A stretch of DNA of 64,000 nucleotides from Ktedonobacter racemifer DSM 44963 (GTDB lineage: Bacteria > Chloroflexota > Ktedonobacteria > Ktedonobacterales > Ktedonobacteraceae), in NCBI RefSeq assembly GCF_000178855.1, contig NZ_ADVG01000001.1:1736001-1800000 (forward strand), in the 5' to 3' direction. The position numbers were made by a program, and so were the translations under genes. The first letter of the stretch is position 1, and each line of letters opens with the position of its first letter. The notes under the pieces were generated by a model, which worked only from the letters and a program-made list of their open reading frames with translations, had not been told where the DNA came from and ran no database searches. Below, in pieces: positions 16,522 to 24,218 of the stretch.

Positions 16522-17709
16522 ATGACCATTAAGCTATATGGCACCAACTGGTGTAGTGATTGCAAGCGCAGCAAGAAGTTTTTGGGAGAACAGCGTGTGC
16601 GCTATGACTACATCGACATCGAGGAGGATGAGCAAGCGCAAGCGTATGTGCGTGAGCTGCAAAAGGGTGGGATGTCGATCCCAACGATTGTGTTTGATAA
16701 CCAGAGTGTGCTCATAGAGCCGTCGAACGCGGAACTTGCCGAGAAACTGGGCCTGGATATCAAAGCTCGTTGTACCTTCTATGATTTGATTGTTATAGGT
16801 GGTGGCCCTACAGCCCTTACCGCCGCGATTTACATTGCTCGCGATGGTTATGATGTGCTGGTCATTGAGCGTTCGAGCCTGGGTGGGCAGGCGGGCATTA
16901 CAGAGTGCCTGGACAACTATCCCGGCTTTCCCCAGGGGGTGAGGGGCGGTGAGTTCGCCGAGCGCGTGGTTGAGCAGGCGAAGCGCTTCGACGTCGAGAT
17001 GATTTCGGCACAGAATGTGGTGCGTGTAGGCAACGATCTCGATGCGCATTTCGTTGAGACCGAGGATGGAACACACTATCGCTGTAATGCTGTGTTGCTT
17101 GCTACAGGTTCAAGCTATAAGCGCCTGGATGTGCCCGGCGAAGGTGAGTATATTGGCGCAGGTATTCATTTCTGCGCCACCTGTGATGGACCTTTCTATA
17201 AGGGGCGTGATGTCGTGGTGGTTGGAAGTGGCAGTAGCGCCGTAGAGGAGGCCGTCTTCCTGACGCGTTTTAGCCCCCAGGTGACAATTCTTGTGCGAGG
17301 AGCGCGACTCTCCGCCAGCAAGCTCGCGGTTGATAAAGCGCTCTCTACACCCGAGATCAAGATACGGTATAACACCGAGATTATAGAGTTTAAGGGCGAG
17401 AACAATCGTTTTACGACGCTGGTGGTCAAGGACACGCAGAGTGGGAAGCCAGAGGTGCTCCATCCTGCCGCAGCCTTTATCTTTATTGGTCTCCAGCCCA
17501 ATAGCGAGCCATTCCGCGAAACAGTTGCCACCAACGCCCAGGGCTTTATATGTACGGGATCAGATTTTCAGACGAATATCGAGGGCATTTTTGCCGCGGG
17601 CGACGTGCGCGCTGGGAGCACCAAGCAACTGGTAAGCGCGGCGGGTGAGGGCGCGGCGGCGGCCATCGCGATCCGCGAGCACCTCAGCACGCACCATGCC
17701 GGCGCCTGA
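16522..17709 (+). CDS. glutaredoxin - thioredoxin reductase fusion
   Basis: 395 residues. Residues 1-80 are a glutaredoxin/NrdH-like domain with redox cysteines C11/C14 (TNWCSDCKRSKKFL) and the cis-Pro loop SIPTIVF. Residues 87-392 are a low-molecular-weight thioredoxin reductase: FAD motif GGGPTA at 93-98, redox pair CATC (C218/C221), NADPH motif GSGSSAVEEA and C-terminal FAD motif GIFAAGDVR. Electrons would pass from NADPH through FAD and the CATC pair, perhaps to the attached glutaredoxin domain. GAAGGCGAAG precedes the ATG. It follows the broken kinase by 41 bp and may share its transcript. Confidence 0.9.
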   Translation: MTIKLYGTNWCSDCKRSKKFLGEQRVRYDYIDIEEDEQAQAYVRELQKGGMSIPTIVFDNQSVLIEPSNAELAEKLGLDIKARCTFYDLIVIGGGPTALTAAIYIARDGYDVLVIERSSLGGQAGITECLDNYPGFPQGVRGGEFAERVVEQAKRFDVEMISAQNVVRVGNDLDAHFVETEDGTHYRCNAVLLATGSSYKRLDVPGEGEYIGAGIHFCATCDGPFYKGRDVVVVGSGSSAVEEAVFLTRFSPQVTILVRGARLSASKLAVDKALSTPEIKIRYNTEIIEFKGENNRFTTLVVKDTQSGKPEVLHPAAAFIFIGLQPNSEPFRETVATNAQGFICTGSDFQTNIEGIFAAGDVRAGSTKQLVSAAGEGAAAAIAIREHLSTHHAGA

Positions 17710-17743
17710 TTACCTGTTGTGAGTGGCATATTGGGCACACCTG

Positions 17744-17775
17744 TATAGGGTCCCATGCTAGCATGGACTGAGAGG
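17744..17775. repeat. REP-like palindrome, single copy
   Basis: GGGTCCCATGCTAGCATGGACT closely resembles, apart from one extra C and one changed base, the GGGTCCATGCTGGCATGGACT units in both arms of the palindrome at 28578-28672. It lies just after the thioredoxin reductase stop. A dispersed extragenic palindrome family is likely. Confidence 0.55.
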
Positions 17776-17939
17776 CACACATTATGGGTGGAGAGACACA
17801 GGTATAAGCTGTATTGATGCGTATAAATGCATGTACCTCGAAGTAATATTTGGCCATATCACTGACCAATATACTGACCGCGCAGACGCTTGAAACGGCT
17901 TCTAGACTGGATCAGCGCCTTGGATCTCCGTTCCATTGA

Positions 17940-18037
17940 GACGCATATCCTAGCCGTGAGTTCCACGCTCCTTTGTGGTGCGTTCCTTCAACATCTCCTT
18001 TTCGTCCCAGGCGGACTGATAGGCTAAGATATGCGTC
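17940..18037. repeat. 16-bp imperfect inverted repeat in the 17710-18153 gap
   Basis: GACGCATATCCTAGCC and GGCTAAGATATGCGTC (about 17940 and 18022) are inverted copies with one mismatch, 66 bp apart. The rest of the 17710-18153 gap has no supported gene. Confidence 0.5.
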
Positions 18038-18153
18038 ATTTGGACAGAATATGGGCCACGCGAGAGCTACACATGTGAAAGTCGGCGTATGGTAAAATAG
18101 TTAGCCCTACCTCCTATTGGCACGAGAGCCACTTTGTTAAAACCTGCCTTCTT

Positions 18154-18592
18154 CTATGCGCGTATGTGCCGTTCTTCGGACCCTGCATCTGTTGGTAAGG
18201 TCAACCAGAAGGTGGCCCCCTGGCCCGGAAGACTGACCACTCCAACGCTGCCCTGATGCTGCTCAATGAAGACCTTGCACAGATAGAAGCCCAGGCCCAG
18301 GCTCAGGTCTAACTCCTGCTGGACAGCGCTTCCCTTGGCTCGATAGAAGCGGTCCCAGAGATGCTTTTGCTCTTCCATTGAGATGCGTGCCCCCTCGTCA
18401 TGGACCGAGACACGCGCTATCCCATCCTCGACGGTCAGGTGGACCGTCACCGGCTGATCCGGAGGCGAAGCCCCCAGAACCATCTCCAGGTATTTCACAA
18501 GCACCTGTTTGATTCGCCCGGGATCGGCAAGAATTGGGATTGCTTGCTCTCCTGGTACGAGATTGAGCGCGATGGTGCGTGTCGGTGTTGAC
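18154..18592 (-). pseudogene. histidine kinase C-terminal (HATPase) remnant
   Basis: Encodes the HATPase end of a histidine kinase: ADPGRIKQVLVKYLEMVL, VSVHDEGARISMEEQKHLW, FYRAKGSAVQQELDLSLGLG and QGSVGVVSLPGQGATFWLTL. It is closely similar to the end of the kinase at 15578-16480. Similarity stops near 18592, where Tn3-type transposase sequence begins in another frame. HisKA and sensor domains are missing, so this is a fragment, probably left by an insertion or deletion. Confidence 0.75.
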
Positions 18593-18930
18593 TGTCGTTG
18601 CCAACCGGGGCATCACCACTTATGAGATGGGTAAAAGGGCGTAAAAAGGCCGCCCAATTGTCCAACTCTAAGAGCAGATCGGGAAGCGTGATCTGGGGAA
18701 GCATGCTATAGACCTGAGGACACAGACGTTCCACCTCGGCTGGAATCTCTTTTCCAGTGGTGGCAGCCCTTTTCATCCAGACAGAGACTCCCTTCGACCT
18801 TCCCAATACTTTCCTCCAGGACAGCAAGCTTCTCGGTGATTTCTCGCTGCATTGTTTCGAGATACACTTCCGCCGCGCTCGTCACGGCCAGTCTGCTCCG
18901 GCAGATTGATATCCACGCGAGTCCACAGTT
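18593..18930 (-). pseudogene. Tn3-family transposase fragment, frameshifted
   Basis: VYSMLPQITLPDLLLELDNW followed by AAFLRPFTHLISG matches the conserved LPDLLLEVDRWTGF...FTHL block of Tn3-family transposases. The preceding VYLETMQREITEKLAVLEE lies in a second frame, so at least one frameshift is present. The DDE catalytic core and terminal inverted repeats are absent. It abuts the histidine kinase remnant. Confidence 0.6.
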
Positions 18931-19013
18931 CATCGCAGAGTGGCTTGAGAACTGAATAAGGATCAGTCAGTCCAAAACATCACCGCATCTAGTCCAGTGC
19001 AAAATTAACATTT

Positions 19014-19066
19014 ACACATGTCAGAACCAGAGAGCAATGCTTATACTCCCTGGTTCTGACATGTGT
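19014..19066. repeat. 17-bp perfect inverted repeat
   Basis: Arms 19014-19030 (ACACATGTCAGAACCAG) and 19050-19066 with a 19-nt loop, 8 bp before a 49-bp direct repeat and 130 bp after the stop of the minus-strand endonuclease III-like gene. Possibly its terminator; no clear T-tract. Confidence 0.55.
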
Positions 19067-19073
19067 CCTAGTG

Positions 19074-19122
19074 TCCAAACTTGTGCAAGTCACAAGCCGG
19101 GCGCGTCGTCGTGGGTATCTCG
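19074..19122. repeat. 49-bp direct repeat, copy 1
   Basis: Starts TCCAAACTTGTGCAAGTCAC. Copy 2 at 19997-20045 matches at 45 of 49 positions, and all four differences are transitions. The two copies bracket the endonuclease III-like gene. Confidence 0.85.
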
Positions 19123-19195
19123 TGCTACTTTACTTAAACTAAAAGAGCCTGAATAAGTGCTACTTCCTAGCACATCAAGCAGGGTAACGCAAATT

Positions 19196-19933
19196 CTAAT
19201 TTGGTTTCACCACCGTGCGATAGTAATCGCACAGTTTAGTGAGCGGGCATTGGTTGCAGCGAGGACGTTCATAGACGCAAATACGTTGACCGAGCCGGAG
19301 CAGTCCTTTATGGAAATTGTAGATGGTCCTTGCATCGTTAGGCAACAAGGCTTGCAATAGCGTATGCGCATTATCTGCTGTGACTTTATTGCCAATCAGT
19401 CCAATGCGAATCGAAGTGCGGTGGACGTGAATATCAACAGGAAGTATGGGCATTTTACAGCTAAACAGTAGAACACACGCAGTGGTTTTAGGCCCGATTC
19501 CTTGAAAACGGTTGAGCCAGGCTGCCGCTTCTTCAACAGGTAGCGAACAGAGGAAGTCAAGGTTGAGGTTACCCCGCTCCTCGGTGATCTGGCGCATAAT
19601 CGCCTGTATGCGCGGCGCTTTGACTTCAGGAAAGTTGACGTTGGCAATTGTTTCTTCTACCTCTTTGGTTGGTGCGTCTCGTACCCCTTCCCACGAGCCA
19701 AAGCGCTTTATGAGGTTGGCGTAGCCTGCCGCTGTCTGCTCATCACGCGTCCGATGTGAAAGGAGAATATCAACCAACATACTCATTGGGTCTTTTTTGG
19801 AAAAAGGCTCTTCCCCGAACTGCTCGGTCAGTTTTGCCGTCACTTCGAGAGCTTTTGCTGAAAGGGCAATCACATCGGTAGACGGGTACCCGTAGTCCGC
19901 AGGATTCCGAACGCGCTGGGGCGATTGTTTCAC
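19196..19933 (-). CDS. endonuclease III-like DNA glycosylase/AP lyase with 4Fe-4S cluster
   Basis: 245 residues. The helix-hairpin-helix GIGPKTTA carries the catalytic Lys K149, and D167 lies in PVDIHVHR (the GPD aspartate). The C-terminus has the canonical C-x6-C-x2-C-x5-C iron-sulfur loop (C219, C226, C229, C235; ICVYERPRCNQCPLTKLC). It should excise oxidised pyrimidines and cleave the abasic site in base excision repair. The GTG at 19933 follows GAAGGGGAAAG; the frame is open to a TTG at 20011, but that extension overlaps a direct repeat. A truncated paralogue starts the window. The gene sits between 49-bp direct repeats. Confidence 0.85.
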   Translation of the reverse strand: MKQSPQRVRNPADYGYPSTDVIALSAKALEVTAKLTEQFGEEPFSKKDPMSMLVDILLSHRTRDEQTAAGYANLIKRFGSWEGVRDAPTKEVEETIANVNFPEVKAPRIQAIMRQITEERGNLNLDFLCSLPVEEAAAWLNRFQGIGPKTTACVLLFSCKMPILPVDIHVHRTSIRIGLIGNKVTADNAHTLLQALLPNDARTIYNFHKGLLRLGQRICVYERPRCNQCPLTKLCDYYRTVVKPN

Positions 19934-19996
19934 GACTCTTTCCCCTTCTCTTGTAGCAGATATATGTAGTATACACGAATCGTTTTCGCGAACCGC

Positions 19997-20045
19997 TCCA
20001 AACTCGTGCAAGTCACAAGCCGAGCGCGTCGTCGCGAGTATCTCG
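19997..20045. repeat. 49-bp direct repeat, copy 2
   Basis: Starts TCCAAACTCGTGCAAGTCAC; partner of the copy at 19074-19122 (45/49 identical). It lies just upstream of the endonuclease III-like gene, where its promoter would be expected. Confidence 0.85.
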
Positions 20046-20125
20046 CTTTTACGGATGAGGCCACCTTGATCTAACGGAAATTACTCTCTGGCTCTGAGTC
20101 CACTAATAACGGAGGCGAGGAAGAG

Positions 20126-20608
20126 ATGAAAGTGCTGTCTCACTCCTGCCTCTTTGTGATCCATTACTCAACCAAAAGCTCTGAGGAGGCCCGCTTGTAT
20201 CTGGGTCAAGAAGTGCTTGCTTTGATGGATCGTACCCTCAAACATGGTAAGCAGATTCTTGGCACCAGTCAGGGCCGACCAGTCCTGCTTCATGGCGACT
20301 TTTGTTTCGGTAATCTCTTGTTTGATCCGCACACCTGGCGCATTTCTGGTCTCATTGACCCACTGGATGCGGAATGGGGTGAGCGTGATCTGGATCTCGT
20401 CAATCTCATCAATGGACAGGTGCTACACTTCGAGTTGCTGAACAGATATCGCGAAGCAATGGATCTTGGGGCTTGCTTTCCTCTCCGCTACTGGTTCTAT
20501 CAGGTTTGGAAGTGGCTCTTCTATTACGTGCGGGTGCGAGTGGCGTGCCGAGAATGGGTACTACGCTGCGGACGTGAATTGGAGAAAGCAATGGATCGCT
20601 ATCTCTAG
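20126..20608 (+). pseudogene. aminoglycoside phosphotransferase-like protein, lacking N-terminal lobe
   Basis: The C-terminal lobe of an APH/choline-kinase-fold phosphotransferase is clear: PVLLHGDFCFGNLLFD holds the catalytic Asp and Asn, and ISGLIDPLDAEWGERDLDLV the Mg-binding Asp. At 160 residues it lacks the whole ATP-binding N-lobe (families usually run 250-300 residues), and the first 30 residues look unrelated. A GAGGAAG ribosome binding site precedes the ATG, so a short protein may be made, but kinase activity is unlikely. Substrate class unknown. Confidence 0.65.
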
Positions 20609-20720
20609 AAACATACCTCGTTCAATGCAATTTCATGCTAAATGACAAATGCTACTAGCAGATGTTCATGAGAGGAGATGGCAAAAAGATCGCGCACGTC
20701 TCACTCGTTACCTGCTTGAC

Positions 20721-20796
20721 CTCTCGCGCCTACGGCGCTCGCACCTGGTTCTTGAGTGATGGTCCGGCTGCCAGGACCATCACTCAAGAACCAGGT
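20721..20796. repeat. palindromic element B (mini-hairpin motif plus 23-bp palindrome)
   Basis: Motif CTCTCGCGCCTACGGCGCTC at 20721-20740, then a perfect 23-bp palindrome with arms 20743-20765 and 20774-20796 and an 8-nt loop. It lies between the convergent phosphotransferase fragment and MFS gene, so it could also end transcription from both sides. Confidence 0.85.
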
Positions 20797-20826
20797 GAGC
20801 TGAAAAACCGTTCTTATATCGGCGCT

Positions 20827-22077
20827 TTACGCGGTTCCAGGTTGTGGATGCCTGGCTTGTCGGATTGCTCGGGAGCAAGAGAGGGCCAGGGCGGTAGCCC
20901 CTAACACCACACTGGAAATAATGATGGTGGGGGCTGTCCCCCAGTGCTCCAAAGACCAGCCCGTCAAGAGCAGGCCAAGGGGATTGCTTACGCTAGTGAA
21001 GAGGCGACAGGCACTAATCACGCGACCACGCAAGTGATCAGGGATAATCGCCAGGCGATAGCTAAAGTAGGGGACATCCTCTATCGGATCCGCAAAGCCA
21101 ATCAGAAACTCTACAACTCCCAGCAACCAGAAATGCGGCAAGAGCATATAGAGAAGCCAGAGCAAGGCAAAGGCCCAACGTGTGATGAGGATCGCGCGCC
21201 CTACATGGAGAGTTCGCTGGATAAGCGGCGACAGCAGCGAGCTAATCAGCGCTCCAATACCACCACACGCCACCACAACGCCAAGCAGAGTGTCAGAAGC
21301 GTGCTGCTGCTTCGCCAGCACGATTAAGACCAGCGTGCTGCCTGGTATAATGAGAGCACCGACACTATTCACCAGATTCATGGTACGCAATACCGGTTGG
21401 CGCCACATCCAGGCAAAGCCCTCCCGAATCTCAAGAATCAGGTGGCGTCGTACGTCCGTACGTACTTGCTGAAACGGTGTGCGAATCAAGAACAGCGTCA
21501 CAAATGAAGCGGTATATGAAATGGCATCAGCGAGAAAGGGCAGCAAACTCGCCACGCCGTAAAGCAGGCCTGCAAGCGAGGGGCCAAGTAGGCCTGTAAT
21601 ACCTTCAACAACCTCCTCCTGGCCCATGGCTGCGGATAACTGCTCGCCACTCACGACCTGGCCCAGGCTAGAGGAATAGGCAACTTCAAAAAAGCTCTGT
21701 AGCGTCCCTTCAAGAAAAGCGTTAAAACAAAGCTGTGCGAAGGTCAGGTGGCCCAGGCCGAGTGCCAGGGGAATACTTGCAATGCTCAGTGCGCGCCCGA
21801 TATCGCAGGCGATCATAACACGTTTGCGATCCCAGCGATCCACTAACGCTCCAGCAAAAAACATGCTCAGTGTTCGTGGAAGTGTGCGCAAGGCCAGAGC
21901 GATAGACGATTGTAACGCTGAGCCAGTCACCGCCAGTACTAACAGAGGAAACGCCAATAGCGAAACACTCCCTCCAATAGTTGAGATCGTCTGTCCACTC
22001 CAAAGCAAAACATAATCTCGATTTCTCCAGAGTGGGATTGAAGATTGCTGCCTGGCATTCTTAGAAGAGATTGTCAT
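20827..22077 (-). CDS. MFS efflux transporter (EntS/MFS_3-like)
   Basis: 416 residues with 12 predicted membrane helices. LWRNRDYVLLWSGQTISTIG at the N-terminus and the loop 2-3 signature GALVDRWDRKRVMIACDIGR place it with the MFS_3/enterobactin-exporter-like drug and siderophore exporters. LISSLLSPLI and DHLRGRVISACRLF are typical of the second half. Cytoplasmic-membrane proton antiporter; substrate unknown. No regulator is adjacent. Confidence 0.87.
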   Translation of the reverse strand: MTISSKNARQQSSIPLWRNRDYVLLWSGQTISTIGGSVSLLAFPLLVLAVTGSALQSSIALALRTLPRTLSMFFAGALVDRWDRKRVMIACDIGRALSIASIPLALGLGHLTFAQLCFNAFLEGTLQSFFEVAYSSSLGQVVSGEQLSAAMGQEEVVEGITGLLGPSLAGLLYGVASLLPFLADAISYTASFVTLFLIRTPFQQVRTDVRRHLILEIREGFAWMWRQPVLRTMNLVNSVGALIIPGSTLVLIVLAKQQHASDTLLGVVVACGGIGALISSLLSPLIQRTLHVGRAILITRWAFALLWLLYMLLPHFWLLGVVEFLIGFADPIEDVPYFSYRLAIIPDHLRGRVISACRLFTSVSNPLGLLLTGWSLEHWGTAPTIIISSVVLGATALALSCSRAIRQARHPQPGTA

Positions 22078-22654
22078 ACGATGACTCCATTCATCAAAGC
22101 ATGCTGACTGCTACCCAGAAACATGAGTGTAGAAGCGCTGGCAATGGAAGTAGCATTGGTTGTCAGCAAGAGAAGGACTCCAAAAATGAGCAAAGCTATA
22201 CCATAAAGGGCAAGGAGGAAAAGTGCCCCTTCGCGGCAGCTTCCAGGCAGAAAAACGCCATAAACAGAGCATGCTATAGGAATAGCGCCGAGAACGCCAC
22301 GCGAGAAAGGGCGTTATACCCGGCAACTGGGGAGATGTGCAGGTGAGTAGAGAAGAAAGGTGACGCCCGCAGAAAACATGATACCATCACGGTAGCCAAC
22401 AAAGACTACTGTGTGATAACAACGGGCGGCACAACCTCAATAGCCACGTAAGCGCGTGCCGGGCTTACGCAGCGAGGGTGCTTGTAGCGCGGTTACGGTT
22501 GCGATGTATCATCCACCCGCGTTTGACGTGTGGATGATTTTTCAGTCTGATATAAGGTAATTTCACACTAGCATAGTAGCATGCGAGCGGCTTCAACGTC
22601 AATATACGCAGGCCGCTCGCTCAGCGCACGTACGCCAAGAAGCGCGAGTACTCG
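22078..22654. other. 577-bp gap; possible small RNA ending in a terminator
   Basis: No supported protein gene. At 22508-22543 there is a rho-independent terminator reading rightward (ATCATCCAC at 22508-22516, GTGGATGAT at 22530-22538, then a T run). No plus-strand gene lies upstream for about 1.9 kb. The preceding 100 bp include a CGTAAGC/GCTTACG stem, so a short non-coding RNA is possible. A 9-bp stem GCGAGCGGC/GCCGCTCGC at 22583-22620 may end the minus-strand gene that follows. Confidence 0.4.
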
Positions 22655-23314
22655 CTATGAACCGATCTTCGCCGTCAGAATAGTGTCATAAAACATGATC
22701 TCGTACTCATGGCTGAGGCGAATAGCGCGGGTGATACGCTGCTGATCTTCGGGCGAGTTATAGCGCGCCAGGAGGGTTTCGTCTACGGGGGTGACCTGCT
22801 CGCCAATCGCGTCATGAGCGGAAAAGAACTCCACCTGCTCGGCGGTCAGGTTATAGTGACGAATTAAGGTGGGGGCGATGCGAGCGCAGATCTGCACAAA
22901 GATATCCTCGCTGGCACTTACCGAGGCCAGTTTCTCGGCGGGCGCGCCATAGGCCAGCATCCAGTAGAAGAAGTTGGTCAGCGCCATACAGCCTGCCAGC
23001 GGCTCTACAGCATCAAAATCGGCGCGTGAGAGACCCAGAGCCTCTCCGAAGCGCAGCAAAAGTTTGTAGCCGCCCACTTTGGGCGTCAACTTACGAATCA
23101 AGAGATCCTGGATCTCCAGGTCAGGGAGAGCGGCAATCGCCAAGGCATCGAGGCGATAGGCCTCGCGCACCAGCCACCAGTCCTGCAAAGCGAAGAGACG
23201 CAAACGCTCAGGCTCCAGCGTCCCCTCCTCGATACGCCGCCAGAGTGAATGCCCTAGAATATGCGCGCGCAACTGCTGAATATCCGCGGAAACGATACTA
23301 TCGGCGAAACTCAT
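22655..23314 (-). CDS. TenA/PqqC-like (heme-oxygenase fold) iron-containing redox-type protein
   Basis: 219 residues, all helical, with the up-down fold of TenA/PqqC/haem oxygenase-like proteins. FALQDWWLVREAYRLDALAIAALPD early on and VEFFSAHDAIGEQVTP followed by RAIRLSHEYEIMFYDTIL near the end are typical, with Glu/His ligands spaced as in the iron-containing redox enzymes. Exact reaction unknown; no thiamine or PQQ genes are nearby. Confidence 0.7.
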   Translation of the reverse strand: MSFADSIVSADIQQLRAHILGHSLWRRIEEGTLEPERLRLFALQDWWLVREAYRLDALAIAALPDLEIQDLLIRKLTPKVGGYKLLLRFGEALGLSRADFDAVEPLAGCMALTNFFYWMLAYGAPAEKLASVSASEDIFVQICARIAPTLIRHYNLTAEQVEFFSAHDAIGEQVTPVDETLLARYNSPEDQQRITRAIRLSHEYEIMFYDTILTAKIGS

Positions 23315-23623
23315 AGCGTCCTCTTTTCTTTCTCAAAGACTACTTTTTCTTTTTATTGTTTGCGCCTTTATTGTAGCCCATATTCCTCACCCCCTCGCTT
23401 CATTTCTGGCTTGCTTGTATTATGGGATAGTTTTTCCGTCTTATTGAATAGCAGAAAGAAACTTTACATTGCAAGGAATCTCTGCTACATTCATAGACAT
23501 CAATGCATTTTTATTTACCTCTTTATCATTTGGCGCTAAAGGGAAATGTAAAACTGCATAGGTTGTTTACAAGCAGGTCTCTTTTGCCGCCACTCATTGA
23601 ATCAGGGAGAGGATCTCATTCTT
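23315..23623. other. 309-bp AT-rich divergent promoter region
   Basis: Gap between the divergent TenA/PqqC-like gene and the DUF4190-like gene. It is markedly T- and A-rich and should hold both promoters. No operator or hairpin is obvious. Confidence 0.4.
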
Positions 23624-24151
23624 ATGAGCGATCAAAATCCGTACAATCCATATCCATCGCAAAACAATCCAGCTGGTGATCCCAATCAGTATCCGCCTAC
23701 CCAATACCAGCCGCCTGCGGAGAACTACCAACCTGGTTACCAGCCTCAGTACCCACAGCAGCCTGTGGAGAACTATTCGCCTCAGTATCCGCAGCAACCA
23801 GTGGGCGCTAACTACCAGCCTCAGTATCCACAGCCACAATATCCAGGGGCCTACCCCAATATGCAGCCACCGGTACAGGGCTACTATCCACCCCAGCAGG
23901 CATCGGATTCACGTGGAGGCATGGCGATTGCTGGATTGGTATTAGGTATTATTAGCATGCTCGCATGGCTGATTCCGTGTATTGGCTTCCTTGTCGCGAT
24001 CCCTGGTATTATCTTTTCGGCTCTCGGAATGAAGTCCACCCAGCGCAAAACAATGGCAACCTGGGGGCTTGTACTTTCAATTATTAGTATTGTGCTCTCC
24101 ATAGGTAATGCTGTCCTTGGTGTTGTCTTGAGATATAGCCTTTATCACTAA
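23624..24151 (+). CDS. DUF4190-type membrane protein with Pro/Tyr/Gln-rich N-terminus
   Basis: About 175 residues. Residues 1-95 are a low-complexity Pro/Gln/Tyr/Asn tail with repeated PQYPQQPV and YQPQYPQ units. It is followed by two membrane helices (IAGLVLGIISMLAWLIPCIG and TWGLVLSIISIVLSIGNAVL) joined by a short loop (GMKSTQRKT), the DUF4190 layout. The tail is probably cytoplasmic and disordered. The ATG at 23624 has GGGAGAGG about 9 nt upstream. Function unknown; a second proline-rich membrane protein occurs at 25993-27087. Confidence 0.75.
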   Translation: MSDQNPYNPYPSQNNPAGDPNQYPPTQYQPPAENYQPGYQPQYPQQPVENYSPQYPQQPVGANYQPQYPQPQYPGAYPNMQPPVQGYYPPQQASDSRGGMAIAGLVLGIISMLAWLIPCIGFLVAIPGIIFSALGMKSTQRKTMATWGLVLSIISIVLSIGNAVLGVVLRYSLYH

Positions 24152-24158
24152 CTCCAAG

Positions 24159-24207
24159 AATCACAAAAAGGCAGCCGCTTTCTTCACGTGGCTGCCTTTT
24201 TGTGATT
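24159..24207. terminator. bidirectional terminator between convergent genes
   Basis: Perfect 18-bp arms 24159-24176 and 24190-24207 (AATCACAAAAAGGCAGCC and complement). An A run on one side and a T run on the other lie inside the stem, a classic bidirectional intrinsic terminator for the DUF4190-like gene and xylB. Confidence 0.9.
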
Positions 24208-24218
24208 AGAAGCTTCGT

